In this document: positions 8,390 to 15,849 of the stretch, in pieces | How the letters are laid out: each line of letters opens with the position of its first letter | Numbering within the stretch: the first letter of the stretch is position 1 | Source of the DNA: Pseudomonadota bacterium | Lineage (GTDB): Bacteria; Pseudomonadota; Gammaproteobacteria; Burkholderiales; Burkholderiaceae_E | Length of the DNA stretch: 43,133 bases | Assembly: GCA_023388075.1 (NCBI GenBank) | Contig: JAEWGX010000004.1 | Span: 1 to 43,133 of the forward strand | Direction of reading: 5' to 3' | Notes under the pieces: model-generated | Seen by the model: only the letters and a program-made list of their open reading frames with translations | What the model was told of the DNA's origin: nothing | Databases searched by the model: none | Made by a program: the position numbers and the translations under genes

Positions 8390-8756
8390 GCTTTGTCCTC
8401 TCTTTTATTGCCTGTGCCGACATGGCCGCCCGGAAACCGGGCGCAACACTCTCGCCGCGGGAGCCGGCCGGCCCCCGTGGCATCGCTGGTTCTCTTGGAT
8501 TGCTGAATGCGAGGCGGCGGCGGTAGCACCGCCGCCGCGCGTTTCGGGTCCGGTCAGCCCGAAGCCGCGCGGCCCGCGAACGGTCTTCGAGGTCCTGCCG
8601 ATCGGGTGGCTTCGTCCACCCCTGCCGCGGGACACGTGACCCGATTCATCCTCGTTCCCATGGCTGGCGGCCCCTCCCTGCACGACTTCCCGGAAAATCG
8701 TGCGCCCGGCCTTGGGAGGCCTGACACACTACCGGTAGTGTTGTTGCTGCCGTTGA
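8390..8756 (-). promoter_or_regulatory. Long structured 5' leader of nrdA
   Basis: If transcription starts just after the -10 at 8763-8768, nrdA has a leader of roughly 365 nt. It holds three clean hairpins: 8604-8621 (6 bp, GGGTGG/CCACCC), 8514-8538 (11-bp perfect GC stem with a 3-base loop) and 8427-8443 (7 bp, CGCCCGG/CCGGGCG), the last about 30 bp before the ribosome site. None has a following T-run. No B12-box-like sequence was found, so a cobalamin riboswitch is unlikely. A possible 92-codon minus-strand frame at 8405-8683 has a low-complexity translation and is not supported as a gene. Confidence 0.45.
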
Positions 8757-8772
8757 GCGCTAATTCTAGGGC
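8726..8772. promoter_or_regulatory. Tandem NrdR-box pair upstream of nrdA
   Basis: Two 16-bp boxes share the core CTA-N4-TAG. Box 1 (8726-8741, ACACTACCGGTAGTGT) is a perfect palindrome and keeps the ACAC...GTGT ends of the NrdR consensus acaCwAtATaTwGtgt. Box 2 (8757-8772) is less symmetric. The gap is 15 bp and the centre-to-centre spacing is 31 bp, as known for NrdR operators. Box 2 overlaps the proposed -10 of nrdA, which suits repression when dATP is high. The central CCGG of box 1 departs from the usual AT-rich centre. Confidence 0.78.
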
Positions 8773-8791
8773 GCCTGTCGGATGACTGCAA
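8763..8791 (-). promoter_or_regulatory. Candidate promoter for nrdA
   Basis: On the minus strand TTGCAG (8786-8791) and TAGAAT (8763-8768, five of six consensus bases) are separated by exactly 17 bp. The -10 lies inside NrdR box 2, and NrdR box 1 lies just downstream of the expected start site. This placement supports both assignments. Confidence 0.6.
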
Positions 8792-8948
8792 GCCTTGCCG
8801 ACAGTCTCGGCCAGCCCCGCGCTCGCCATCGCCCGCTATCCCGCGCGGCTGCGTCGATTCGGCCCGCGAGCCCGCGGCGTGGCTTCGTTTGCGACCGTTT
8901 CCGCCGCGTGATGCCCGTCGCTGCTGGATCGGGCCGCGGCGACTCGAA

Positions 8949-9569
8949 TCAGTACGGTCGGCGAATTCCGGTTGCGCGCAGGATCGGCGCGAGCGCCTGC
9001 CAGTCGAAAAGGGGACCCGGGTCCTCCTTGCGGCCGGGAGCGACATCGCTGTGGCCGGCGATCAGCGTGAGGGGATAGCGTCGCGCCAGCGCGCCGAGCA
9101 GCCCCTCGAGCCGCCTGTACTGGGAAGCGGTGAACGGCCGCAGGCTGCTGCCCTCCAGCTCGATGCCGATCGAGAAATCGTTGCAGCGCTCCCGGCCGAG
9201 CAGCTGCGACTGGCCGGCATGCCAGGCGCGCTGGTCGCAGCTCACGAACTGCACCACGCCGCCGTGCCGACGCACCAGCAGATGGGCGGAGACGCGAACG
9301 CCCCGCAGGCGCTCGAACCAGGGATGCGTCGCGTGATCCAGCGTATTGGTGAAGAGGCGCTCGACGGCATCGCCATGGAATCGCTCGGGCGGCAGGCTGA
9401 TGTGGTGCACGATCACCGTATCGATCGTCGTGCCGGTCGGACGCCCGTCGCAGTTCGGGCTCGGGAGCCGACGCACGCCGGCGAGCCAGCCGTCGTCGCC
9501 CACCTCGAGCGACTGCTGCCGCGGCCGCTCACGCGTCGCCGGCTCCGTCCTGGGCTGCCGCCGCCTCAA
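8949..9569 (-). CDS. ampD: 1,6-anhydro-N-acetylmuramyl-L-alanine amidase AmpD
   Basis: AmpD is a cytoplasmic zinc amidase that removes the peptide from recycled anhydro-muropeptides and so indirectly controls AmpC-type beta-lactamase induction. The zinc ligands are in place: His55 (VHHISLPP), His173 (AGHSDVAPG) and Asp183 (KEDPGP), with Glu137 and Lys181 in the catalytic positions of the family. The frame opens with a TTG whose last bases overlap the pilR stop (TTGA), giving 206 residues with an Arg-rich 22-residue start. The family core begins at DDGWLAG, so a GTG at 9503 is an alternative start giving 184 residues. A 559-bp gap separates it from nrdA downstream. In E. coli the neighbouring genes differ; placement after pilSR is common in betaproteobacteria. 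Confidence 0.93.
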   Translation of the reverse strand: MRRRQPRTEPATRERPRQQSLEVGDDGWLAGVRRLPSPNCDGRPTGTTIDTVIVHHISLPPERFHGDAVERLFTNTLDHATHPWFERLRGVRVSAHLLVRRHGGVVQFVSCDQRAWHAGQSQLLGRERCNDFSIGIELEGSSLRPFTASQYRRLEGLLGALARRYPLTLIAGHSDVAPGRKEDPGPLFDWQALAPILRATGIRRPY

Positions 9570-11122
9570 TTCAGGTCGAGGCGCTGCATCCGATAGCGCA
9601 GCGCCCGGAAGGTGATGCCGAGCAGTCGCGCGGCGGCGGTCCGGTTCTGTCCGGTCTTCTCGAGGGCGCGCCGGATGGCATCGCGCTCCATCGCGTCGAG
9701 GTAGTCCGGCAGGGACCGAGGCACGCCGTCCGCATCGAGCAGCAACGCCGCTGCCGTGCCGGCCTCGCGCGCCTCCGGAGCGCCATCGCCGTCCGGCCCG
9801 CGTCCCGGTCGCGTCCCGGGGGAGCCGTCCCCGCCGGACTCAGACGCCACGCCGAGCGCCTCGCTGGGCGCCTCGCGCTCGGCCTCGTCGGCGACCATCG
9901 GCCGCAACCCGAGGTTCTCGACGTTGATCACCTTGCCGTCGGAGAAGGCGAAGGCCCGCTCGAGGATGTTCTCGAGCTCGCGCACGTTGCCGGGGAAGTG
10001 GTAGCTCTGGAGGTAGCGCAGCGCCACCGTCGAGACCACCGGCACGCCGGCGAGCGACGAACGCTCCGCCAGGCGCCGCAGGATCGCCTCGGCGAGCACC
10101 GGGATGTCGTCGAGCCGCTCTCGCAGCGGCGGCATGCGCAGGTCGATCACCGCCAACCGGTAGAACAGATCCTGGCGGAACCGCCCTTCGGCCACGCACT
10201 GGGCAAGGTCCTGGTGGGTGGCGCTGATGATGCGCACGTCCACCGGCTCCTCCGTGACCGAGCCGACCCGCCGGATGCGCTTCTCCTGGATCGCGCGCAG
10301 CAGTTTCACCTGCATCGCGGGAGGCAGGTCCGCCACCTCGTCGAGAAAGAGCGTCCCGCCATCGGCGGCCATGAAGATGCCGGTGCGGTCCGACTCCGCA
10401 CCCGTGAACGCCCCCTTGCGGTAGCCGAAGAACTCCGACTCCATCAGGTTCTCCGGGATCGCCCCGCAGTTCACCGCGATGAAGGGGCCGTCGGGCCGTG
10501 CGCCGGCGCGGTGGATCATGCGGGCGGCGAGCTCCTTGCCCGAACCGGATTCGCCGGAGATCGCCACCGGCGCCATGCTGCGCGCCATGCGCGCGATGCT
10601 GGAGCGGACCGCCGCCACCGCGGCGGATTCGCCGAGCAGCAGGTCGCCGGCCCCGGCAGGTCGAGGCTTGCGGGCCGCGCTCGCCGCGGCCGCCTCGGCG
10701 CCGGCGGCGTGGGGCAACTGCAGGGCCGAGCGCACCAGCGCGCGCAGCGCGTCCAGCCCGACCGGCTTGGCGAGATAGTCGAAGGCGCCGGCCTTGAGCG
10801 CCGCCACCGCGTTCTCCGCGCTGCCGAACGCCGTGATCACCGCCACCGGCGTCTCCGGACTCGAGGCGCCGATCAGGCGAACCAGCTCGAGGCCGTTGCC
10901 GTCGGGCAGGCGCATGTCCGTCAGGCACAGCGCGTACTTCTGGGCAGCGAGCAGGCTGCGCGCATGCGAGAGGTCGACGGCCACGTCCACGTCCAACCCC
11001 ATGCCGACCAGCGTGAGCTCCATCAGCTCGCGCAGGTCCTTCTCGTCGTCCACCACCAGCACCCGGGGCACCCGGGCCCCGCGGGCGAGCTCCCTCACCG
11101 GCCTGCCTGCATCCTCGCTCAT
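9566..11122 (-). CDS. pilR: NtrC-family sigma-54 response regulator (PilR-like)
   Basis: The 518 residues contain a receiver domain with acidic pocket VVDDEKD and phospho-acceptor Asp69 (LTDMRLPDG). A sigma-54 AAA+ domain follows, with Walker A GESGSGKE, the GAFTGA loop that contacts sigma-54, and Walker B TLFLDEVADL. A Fis-type helix-turn-helix lies at the very C-terminus (GQNRTAAARLLGITFRALRYR). A Gly/Pro/Ala-rich linker precedes the HTH. It should activate sigma-54 promoters, by analogy pilA and other type IV pilus genes, when phosphorylated by PilS. The ATG at 11122 overlaps the pilS stop by 4 bp (ATGA), so the pair is translationally coupled; upstream in-frame extension would run into pilS. 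No pilA is in the window. Confidence 0.92.
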   Translation of the reverse strand: MSEDAGRPVRELARGARVPRVLVVDDEKDLRELMELTLVGMGLDVDVAVDLSHARSLLAAQKYALCLTDMRLPDGNGLELVRLIGASSPETPVAVITAFGSAENAVAALKAGAFDYLAKPVGLDALRALVRSALQLPHAAGAEAAAASAARKPRPAGAGDLLLGESAAVAAVRSSIARMARSMAPVAISGESGSGKELAARMIHRAGARPDGPFIAVNCGAIPENLMESEFFGYRKGAFTGAESDRTGIFMAADGGTLFLDEVADLPPAMQVKLLRAIQEKRIRRVGSVTEEPVDVRIISATHQDLAQCVAEGRFRQDLFYRLAVIDLRMPPLRERLDDIPVLAEAILRRLAERSSLAGVPVVSTVALRYLQSYHFPGNVRELENILERAFAFSDGKVINVENLGLRPMVADEAEREAPSEALGVASESGGDGSPGTRPGRGPDGDGAPEAREAGTAAALLLDADGVPRSLPDYLDAMERDAIRRALEKTGQNRTAAARLLGITFRALRYRMQRLDLN

Positions 11123-12828
11123 GTGTCTCCAGATCCGTAGGATCGATCCGGCGCGGCCCGCGCCTGGGCGTCGAGCGGAGCCGGTTCGGGCTCGATCACG
11201 AAGCCGCCGGCATGGCGCTCGCCGGCCCGCGACTCGTAGCGCAGGTGCGCGCCGTTCACCGCGCAGAGCTCCTGCGCCATGTGCAGGCCGAGGCCGGTGC
11301 CGCGGGCCTCGGTCGTGAAGAACGGCTCGAACAGGTGGCGGCGGTTGCCGGCGGAGATGCCCGGACCGTCGTCCAGGATCCGCAGCGCGCCGCCCCGCGA
11401 GCCGTCCGCATCCCAGCTCAGCATGATGGCGCCCGGCGAGTCGCTTGCGTAGCGCAGCGCGTTGCCCAGCAGGTTGACCAGCACCTGGCGGAGGTGGTTC
11501 GGATCGAAATAGATCGGCTCGCGCGAGCCCAGCCTCACGGTGATGCGTTCCCAACTGGTGTCGGCCTGCGCCACGAACTCCGGCAGGAAGGTGTTGAAGA
11601 ACTGCGGCAGGCTCACCGCTTCGCGGGTGGCGGTGCGGCGCGCGATCGAGAGCACGTCCTCCACGATCCGATCGATCCGCAGCGAGTTCTCCTCGATGAT
11701 CGCGGTCATGCGCGAAAGCGGCCCCGGCGGCACCTGCTCGGCGAGCAGGTTGCCGGCGTGGCGGATGGCGCCGAGCGGATTGCGGATCTCGTGGGCGATC
11801 GACGCGGAGAGCCGGCCCATCGAGGCGAGCTTGAGCTGCTGGGCGCGAGCCTCGATGCGGTCGAGGTCTTCCAGCAGCACCACCCGGTCCTTGAGCGGCC
11901 CGCTGCGGCTCGATCCCGAGAGAACCTGGGCGCGCAGGCGCGAACGGCCGCCGCCCACGGAGAGGTCGGCCTGCGGCTGGCGGCTGCCCACCAGCGCGCG
12001 CAGCGTGGCCAACGCACCGGTGGCCGCGGCGGAGCCCGCCGCGAGGGCGACGTCGCGGTCCGGCAGCCCCAGCATCTGCCGCGCGGTGGGGTTGATCCCC
12101 TTGACGCCGCCCGCCGCATCGAAGACCACCACGCCGCGATCGAGCTCGGCGATCACCAGCTCGTTGATGGCGAGCTGGTTGCGCAGGTCCTCGCCGCGAC
12201 GGAACGCGAGCCGCTCCTGGTCGGTGAGGCGGCGCGCCAGGCGGTTGACCAGCACGGCCGTGACGAACAGGATGGCGCTGATGACGGCGGCGACGAAGAG
12301 GCCGCCGTCGGTCCCGGAGTGCGCGGTCGCATCGGCCTGCAGGCTGCGCCAGAGGCTTTCGCCCAGCAGGACGAGGGACGCGGTCGCGGCGATGAAGAGG
12401 GACAGCAGGGGCGTGGAGAGAATCGCGGCACCGGCCGTCGGCATGAGCATCAGCACGCCGAGCCCGCTGCGCGCCCCGCCAGCGGCATGCATCACCAGGC
12501 CGACCACCGCGATATCCACCAGCACCTGGCCGAGGAGCTGCACGTGGAAGCCGCGCCGGGTGATGCGCGCGATCACCGCCCAGGCGATCGCGACCACGAA
12601 ATAGGCGGCCACCGCCGGCAGGTACACCGCGGCATCGAACGCCTGCTCGCCCGCGGACTGTCGGCCGAAGAGCGGAATGTAGGCGAGCAGCAGGCAGGTC
12701 ACCGCGAGCCGCGCGTCGGCGAGGTAGCGCAGCGACTTCCAGAAGGACGACGTCGGCGTGGCGAGGTAGCGGCTGGCGCCGGACGCGACCGGCTGCCCGA
12801 CCGGCGGCGGCATCGCGCGGGCGATCAC
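11119..12828 (-). CDS. pilS: Membrane sensor histidine kinase (PilS-like)
   Basis: About 569 residues. Six hydrophobic segments in the first 200 residues form the membrane sensor domain. A PAS-like region follows (LAINELVIAELDRGVVVFD...). Next come the HisKA phospho-acceptor box ASIAHEIRNPLG and an HATPase_c domain with N box NLLGNALRYAS, G1 box DDGPGIS and a GTGLGLHMA G2 box. This is the PilS architecture, partner of PilR. The start is uncertain: a GTG at 12828 overlaps the upstream stop as GTGA and has GGGGA before it, while an ATG at 12813 would shorten the protein by five residues. The signal sensed is unknown; in Pseudomonas PilS monitors PilA in the inner membrane. Confidence 0.9.
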   Translation of the reverse strand: MIARAMPPPVGQPVASGASRYLATPTSSFWKSLRYLADARLAVTCLLLAYIPLFGRQSAGEQAFDAAVYLPAVAAYFVVAIAWAVIARITRRGFHVQLLGQVLVDIAVVGLVMHAAGGARSGLGVLMLMPTAGAAILSTPLLSLFIAATASLVLLGESLWRSLQADATAHSGTDGGLFVAAVISAILFVTAVLVNRLARRLTDQERLAFRRGEDLRNQLAINELVIAELDRGVVVFDAAGGVKGINPTARQMLGLPDRDVALAAGSAAATGALATLRALVGSRQPQADLSVGGGRSRLRAQVLSGSSRSGPLKDRVVLLEDLDRIEARAQQLKLASMGRLSASIAHEIRNPLGAIRHAGNLLAEQVPPGPLSRMTAIIEENSLRIDRIVEDVLSIARRTATREAVSLPQFFNTFLPEFVAQADTSWERITVRLGSREPIYFDPNHLRQVLVNLLGNALRYASDSPGAIMLSWDADGSRGGALRILDDGPGISAGNRRHLFEPFFTTEARGTGLGLHMAQELCAVNGAHLRYESRAGERHAGGFVIEPEPAPLDAQARAAPDRSYGSGDT

Positions 12829-13142
12829 CCCCGGTCCCCGCCCGCGGCGGCGTCGCGGTCGCGGGTCAGTCCGTCGAGGTCGGCGTCGCGGTGCTCCGGT
12901 CCGCAGTACACCCGCCCCCGGGCGAATACCGCATCCGATGCCGGCAGGTGCACGCCGCATACCGCGCACGACATCATGAGCTCCCCGCGTGCCGCTTCGC
13001 CCTGGTCGGCGCGGTCGCCGTCGCGGCCGGCGCCGGGGCGCTTGCCGCCAGCCGCCGCGTCATCCCCGCGGCGCGGCTTCATGGCGCGCACCGCCAGCAT
13101 GACGACGATGATGACGACGATCCAGAGGGCGATCTTTCCCAT
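12825..13142 (-). CDS. PP0621-type small membrane-anchored protein with Cys cluster
   Basis: This 105-residue protein has one N-terminal membrane helix (MGKIALWIVVIIVVMLAVRA), a basic and Gly-rich linker, and a C-terminal CAVCGVHLP ... VYCGPEHR block. The CxxC plus C/H pattern looks like a small treble-clef or zinc-ribbon metal site. The PP0621 family regularly sits between ccsA-like genes and pilS in betaproteobacteria, as here. Its function is unknown. Its stop overlaps the pilS GTG by 4 bp and it starts 29 bp after the CcsA-like gene, so ccsA-like, PP0621-type, pilS, pilR and ampD probably form one operon. Confidence 0.82.
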   Translation of the reverse strand: MGKIALWIVVIIVVMLAVRAMKPRRGDDAAAGGKRPGAGRDGDRADQGEAARGELMMSCAVCGVHLPASDAVFARGRVYCGPEHRDADLDGLTRDRDAAAGGDRG

Positions 13143-13171
13143 GGCCGGGCGGGGCTCCTTCGGCGTGGCGG

Positions 13172-13996
13172 CTAGACCCGCCTCAGCACGACCTCGAGCA
13201 CGAAGCGGCTGCCCACGTAGGACAGCAGCAGCAGCCCGAAGCCGCCGAGGGTGAGCCGCACCGCGATGCGGCCGCGCCAGCCCCACAGCCAGCGGCCGGC
13301 GAGCAGCAGGCCCACCGCGATGGTGGCCACCAGCGAGAAGACGGTCTTGTGGTCGATCCGCAGCGGCTTGCCGAAGACCTCCTCCGAGAACACGATGCCG
13401 GTCACCGTGGTGAGCAGCAGCAGCATGAAGCCGACGCCGATCACCCGAAACAGCATCCGCTCCAGCACCAGGAGCGGCGGCAGCGAATCGCCGCTCGCCA
13501 GCACCGCCGCGAGCCGGCCACCACCGCCCTGCGACGGCGTGCGCGGATCGAGCTGGCGCCTGGCGGCCATCATGAGCAATGCCTGGAGCGCCGCGAGGAA
13601 CATCACTCCGTAGGCGAGCGTGCCGGCGACGAGGTGCGGCACGAACAGCGGGGGCTGGGCATCGAGCTGGAACGCGGTGCCCGGAAAGAAGTGCGGCAGC
13701 ACCACCACCACCGTCGCAAGCGGCGCGAGCAGCCCGAGCAGCCCGCCGACGCTCATCCGGCTGGTCTCGATCCAGGCGAGCAGCATGCCGATCCACACGG
13801 TGGCCGACAGCAGCTTGGCGAAGCCGTAGTGGAAGGCGCCGGCCTGCATCGGCAGGAAGAGCGTGATCGCGTGAAGCACCAGGGCGAGCGCAAGCAGCGC
13901 GCCGGCTGCGCCCGACCGCGCACCGCCCGCACTCGACCGCCACACCGCCGCGTAGAGCGCCGCGGGCAGCAGGAAGAGAATCAGTACAATGCTCAC
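13172..13996 (-). CDS. CcsA/YpjD-like cytochrome c assembly family membrane protein
   Basis: This 274-residue inner-membrane protein has about eight hydrophobic segments and matches the CcsA-related YpjD family (cytochrome c assembly protein domain). Conserved features are a histidine in FVPHLVAGTLAYG, a second in RIDHKTVFSLVAT, and an aromatic WLWGWRGR segment near the C-terminus. True CcsA/CcmC proteins handle heme with a tryptophan-rich loop; that loop is not obvious here, so a direct role in heme delivery is uncertain. Translation probably starts at a GTG (13996). It is divergent from ffh across a 71-bp gap, an arrangement conserved in this group. Confidence 0.87.
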   Translation of the reverse strand: MSIVLILFLLPAALYAAVWRSSAGGARSGAAGALLALALVLHAITLFLPMQAGAFHYGFAKLLSATVWIGMLLAWIETSRMSVGGLLGLLAPLATVVVVLPHFFPGTAFQLDAQPPLFVPHLVAGTLAYGVMFLAALQALLMMAARRQLDPRTPSQGGGGRLAAVLASGDSLPPLLVLERMLFRVIGVGFMLLLLTTVTGIVFSEEVFGKPLRIDHKTVFSLVATIAVGLLLAGRWLWGWRGRIAVRLTLGGFGLLLLSYVGSRFVLEVVLRRV

Positions 13997-14067
13997 CCAC
14001 CCAGTTTACCCTGCCGGCGCCCTGGGAACGCATCGCGTCCCCGGCCCCGGCGCGCAGGTACGACACC

Positions 14068-15450
14068 ATGCTGGACAGCCTTTCCCAGAGACTCGCCCGC
14101 GTCGTCAAGACGATGCGCGGCGAGGCCCGCCTCACCGAGGCCAACACGCAGGAGATGCTGCGGGAGATCCGCATCGCCCTGCTGGAAGCGGACGTCGCCC
14201 TGCCCGTGGTGCGGGACTTCATCGCGAAGGTGAAGGAAAAGGCGCTCGGCGCCGAAGTGCTGCAGTCGCTCACCCCGGGGCAGGCGCTGGTCGGCGAGGT
14301 GCACAAGACGCTCACCGAGCTGATGGGCGGCGCGACGGCGGAGCTCGAGCTGGCGGCCCAGCCGCCTGCGGTGATCCTGATGGCCGGCCTGCAGGGCTCG
14401 GGCAAGACCACCACCGTCGGCAAGCTGGCGCGCTGGCTGCGGCAGACCCGCAAGAAGAAGGTCCTCACCGTCTCCTGCGACGTCTACCGGCCGGCCGCGA
14501 TCGACCAGCTGAAGACGGTCGCCGCGCAGGCGGGCGCGGACTTCATGCCGTCCACGCCGGACCAGAAGCCGGTCGACATCGCCCGGGCCGCCCTCGCCTG
14601 GGCGAAGAATCACTACCACGACGTGCTGATCGTCGATACCGCGGGCCGCCTCGGCATCGACGAAGCGATGATGACGGAGATCGGCGAGTTGCACCGCGTG
14701 CTGCGCCCGATCGAGACGCTCTTCGTCGTCGACGCCATGCAGGGCCAGGACGCGGTCAACACCGCGAAGGCCTTCAACGAGACGCTGCCGCTCACGGGCG
14801 TGGTGCTCACCAAGCTCGATGGCGATTCGCGCGGTGGCGCGGCGCTCTCGGTCAAGGCGGTGACCGGCAAGCCGATCAAGTTCGTCGGCGTGGGCGAGAA
14901 GCTCGACGGGCTGGACGTGTTCCATCCGGAGCGCATGGCCAATCGCATACTCGGCATGGGCGACATCGTCGCGCTGGTGGAGCAGGCGCAGGCGAACGTG
15001 GACCAGGAGGCCGCGCGCGGCCTCGCGGAGAAGCTCAAGGGTGGCTCGCGCTTCGACCTGGACGATTTCCTCCAGCAGATCTCGCAGATGAAGAAGATGG
15101 GGGGCCTGTCCTCGCTGCTGGACAAGCTGCCGGCACAGATGCAGGGCAAGGCGGGGCCGGGTGACCTGGATCGTGCCGAGCGCGAGATCCGCCGCATGCA
15201 AGGCATCATCCACGCCATGACCGCGCAGGAGCGGCAGAAGCCCGAGCTCATCAAGGCGAGCCGCAAGCGCCGCATCGCCGCGGGCTCGGGCGTGCCGGTG
15301 CAGGAAGTCAACCGCCTGCTCAATCAGTTCTCGCAGATGCAGGCGATGATGCGCAAGATGCAGAAGGGCGGGCTCGCCAAGATGATGCGGTCCATGAAGG
15401 GCATGATGGGCGGCATGGGCGGAATCGGGGGCATGGGCGGCATGCGCTGA
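14068..15450 (+). CDS. ffh: Signal recognition particle protein Ffh (SRP54 GTPase)
   Basis: Ffh binds signal peptides and 4.5S RNA and delivers ribosome-nascent-chain complexes to FtsY. The 460 residues comprise a helical N domain (1-85), a GTPase G domain with G1 GLQGSGKTTT (about residue 109), the DTAGRL G3 box and the TKLDGD G4 box. The methionine-rich M domain (from about 325) ends in repeated Met-Gly units (GGMGGIGGMGGM). Its length is typical of the family. An AGG triplet is the only ribosome-site-like sequence before the ATG. A hairpin lies 10 bp after the stop. Confidence 0.97.
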   Translation: MLDSLSQRLARVVKTMRGEARLTEANTQEMLREIRIALLEADVALPVVRDFIAKVKEKALGAEVLQSLTPGQALVGEVHKTLTELMGGATAELELAAQPPAVILMAGLQGSGKTTTVGKLARWLRQTRKKKVLTVSCDVYRPAAIDQLKTVAAQAGADFMPSTPDQKPVDIARAALAWAKNHYHDVLIVDTAGRLGIDEAMMTEIGELHRVLRPIETLFVVDAMQGQDAVNTAKAFNETLPLTGVVLTKLDGDSRGGAALSVKAVTGKPIKFVGVGEKLDGLDVFHPERMANRILGMGDIVALVEQAQANVDQEAARGLAEKLKGGSRFDLDDFLQQISQMKKMGGLSSLLDKLPAQMQGKAGPGDLDRAEREIRRMQGIIHAMTAQERQKPELIKASRKRRIAAGSGVPVQEVNRLLNQFSQMQAMMRKMQKGGLAKMMRSMKGMMGGMGGIGGMGGMR

Positions 15451-15460
15451 GCGCGGCCGC

Positions 15461-15480
15461 GGCGCGCCACCCGGCGCGCC
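15461..15480 (+). terminator. GC hairpin after ffh
   Basis: Two copies of GGCGCGCC (itself self-complementary) at 15461-15468 and 15473-15480 form an 8-bp stem with a 4-base loop, 10 bp after the ffh stop. There is no T-run, so this is a candidate 3' structure rather than a classic intrinsic terminator. Confidence 0.45.
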
Positions 15481-15567
15481 GTGGGCCGGGAACATGGCTT
15501 GCCGAATCCGTTCCGGGCCGGCGGGACGGCCCGCTGCCGATGGCCTTCCGGCCGCGAGAGGACCCTG

Positions 15568-15747
15568 ATGAATCCATCCGCCCACAAGACCCCGGACGTG
15601 CCTTTCGACGACGACCAGGAGCTTCCGGACCCGGCCAACGACTGGCCGGACAAGACGAAGCACCGTCCCGACGAGGTGCGCGAGCCGCCCCGGCCCCGGA
15701 CGCCGCCGATCGAGGAGCCGCGCACCCCGTCCCAGGTGCCGATCTGA
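15568..15747 (+). CDS. Small acidic, proline-rich hypothetical protein
   Basis: A 59-residue protein with no membrane segment or signal peptide. It is dominated by Pro, Asp, Glu, Arg and Lys, with an acidic VPFDDDQELPD segment followed by alternating Pro and charged residues, so it is probably disordered. I do not recognise it. The start is supported by GAGAGGA 5 bases before the ATG, and an in-frame start further upstream lacks such a site. It lies between ffh and the MetE-like gene, all on the plus strand. It resembles in composition, but not clearly in sequence, the 57-residue protein at 33804-33977. Confidence 0.6.
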   Translation: MNPSAHKTPDVPFDDDQELPDPANDWPDKTKHRPDEVREPPRPRTPPIEEPRTPSQVPI

Positions 15748-15849
15748 CGGGTTCCCGAGGCGTCTTCCTTCCGGGCCCGCCCCCGGCACGGAACGCCGCA
15801 ACCGCATTCCGGTCATAATCCCCGGCACTCAATCGCCGGAGGAGACCCG

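Noticed and set aside
8405..8683. A 92-codon minus-strand leader ORF before nrdA.
   Set aside because: Its translation is low-complexity Arg/Gly and it contains the strong hairpins; no ribosome site supports it.
8390..8756. A cobalamin riboswitch in the nrdA leader.
   Set aside because: No B12-box-like sequence was found on either strand, and the enzyme is class Ia, not B12-dependent.
11212..13254. A 680-codon plus-strand frame opposite pilS.
   Set aside because: The minus strand has HisKA and HATPase motifs; the plus frame has no domain features.
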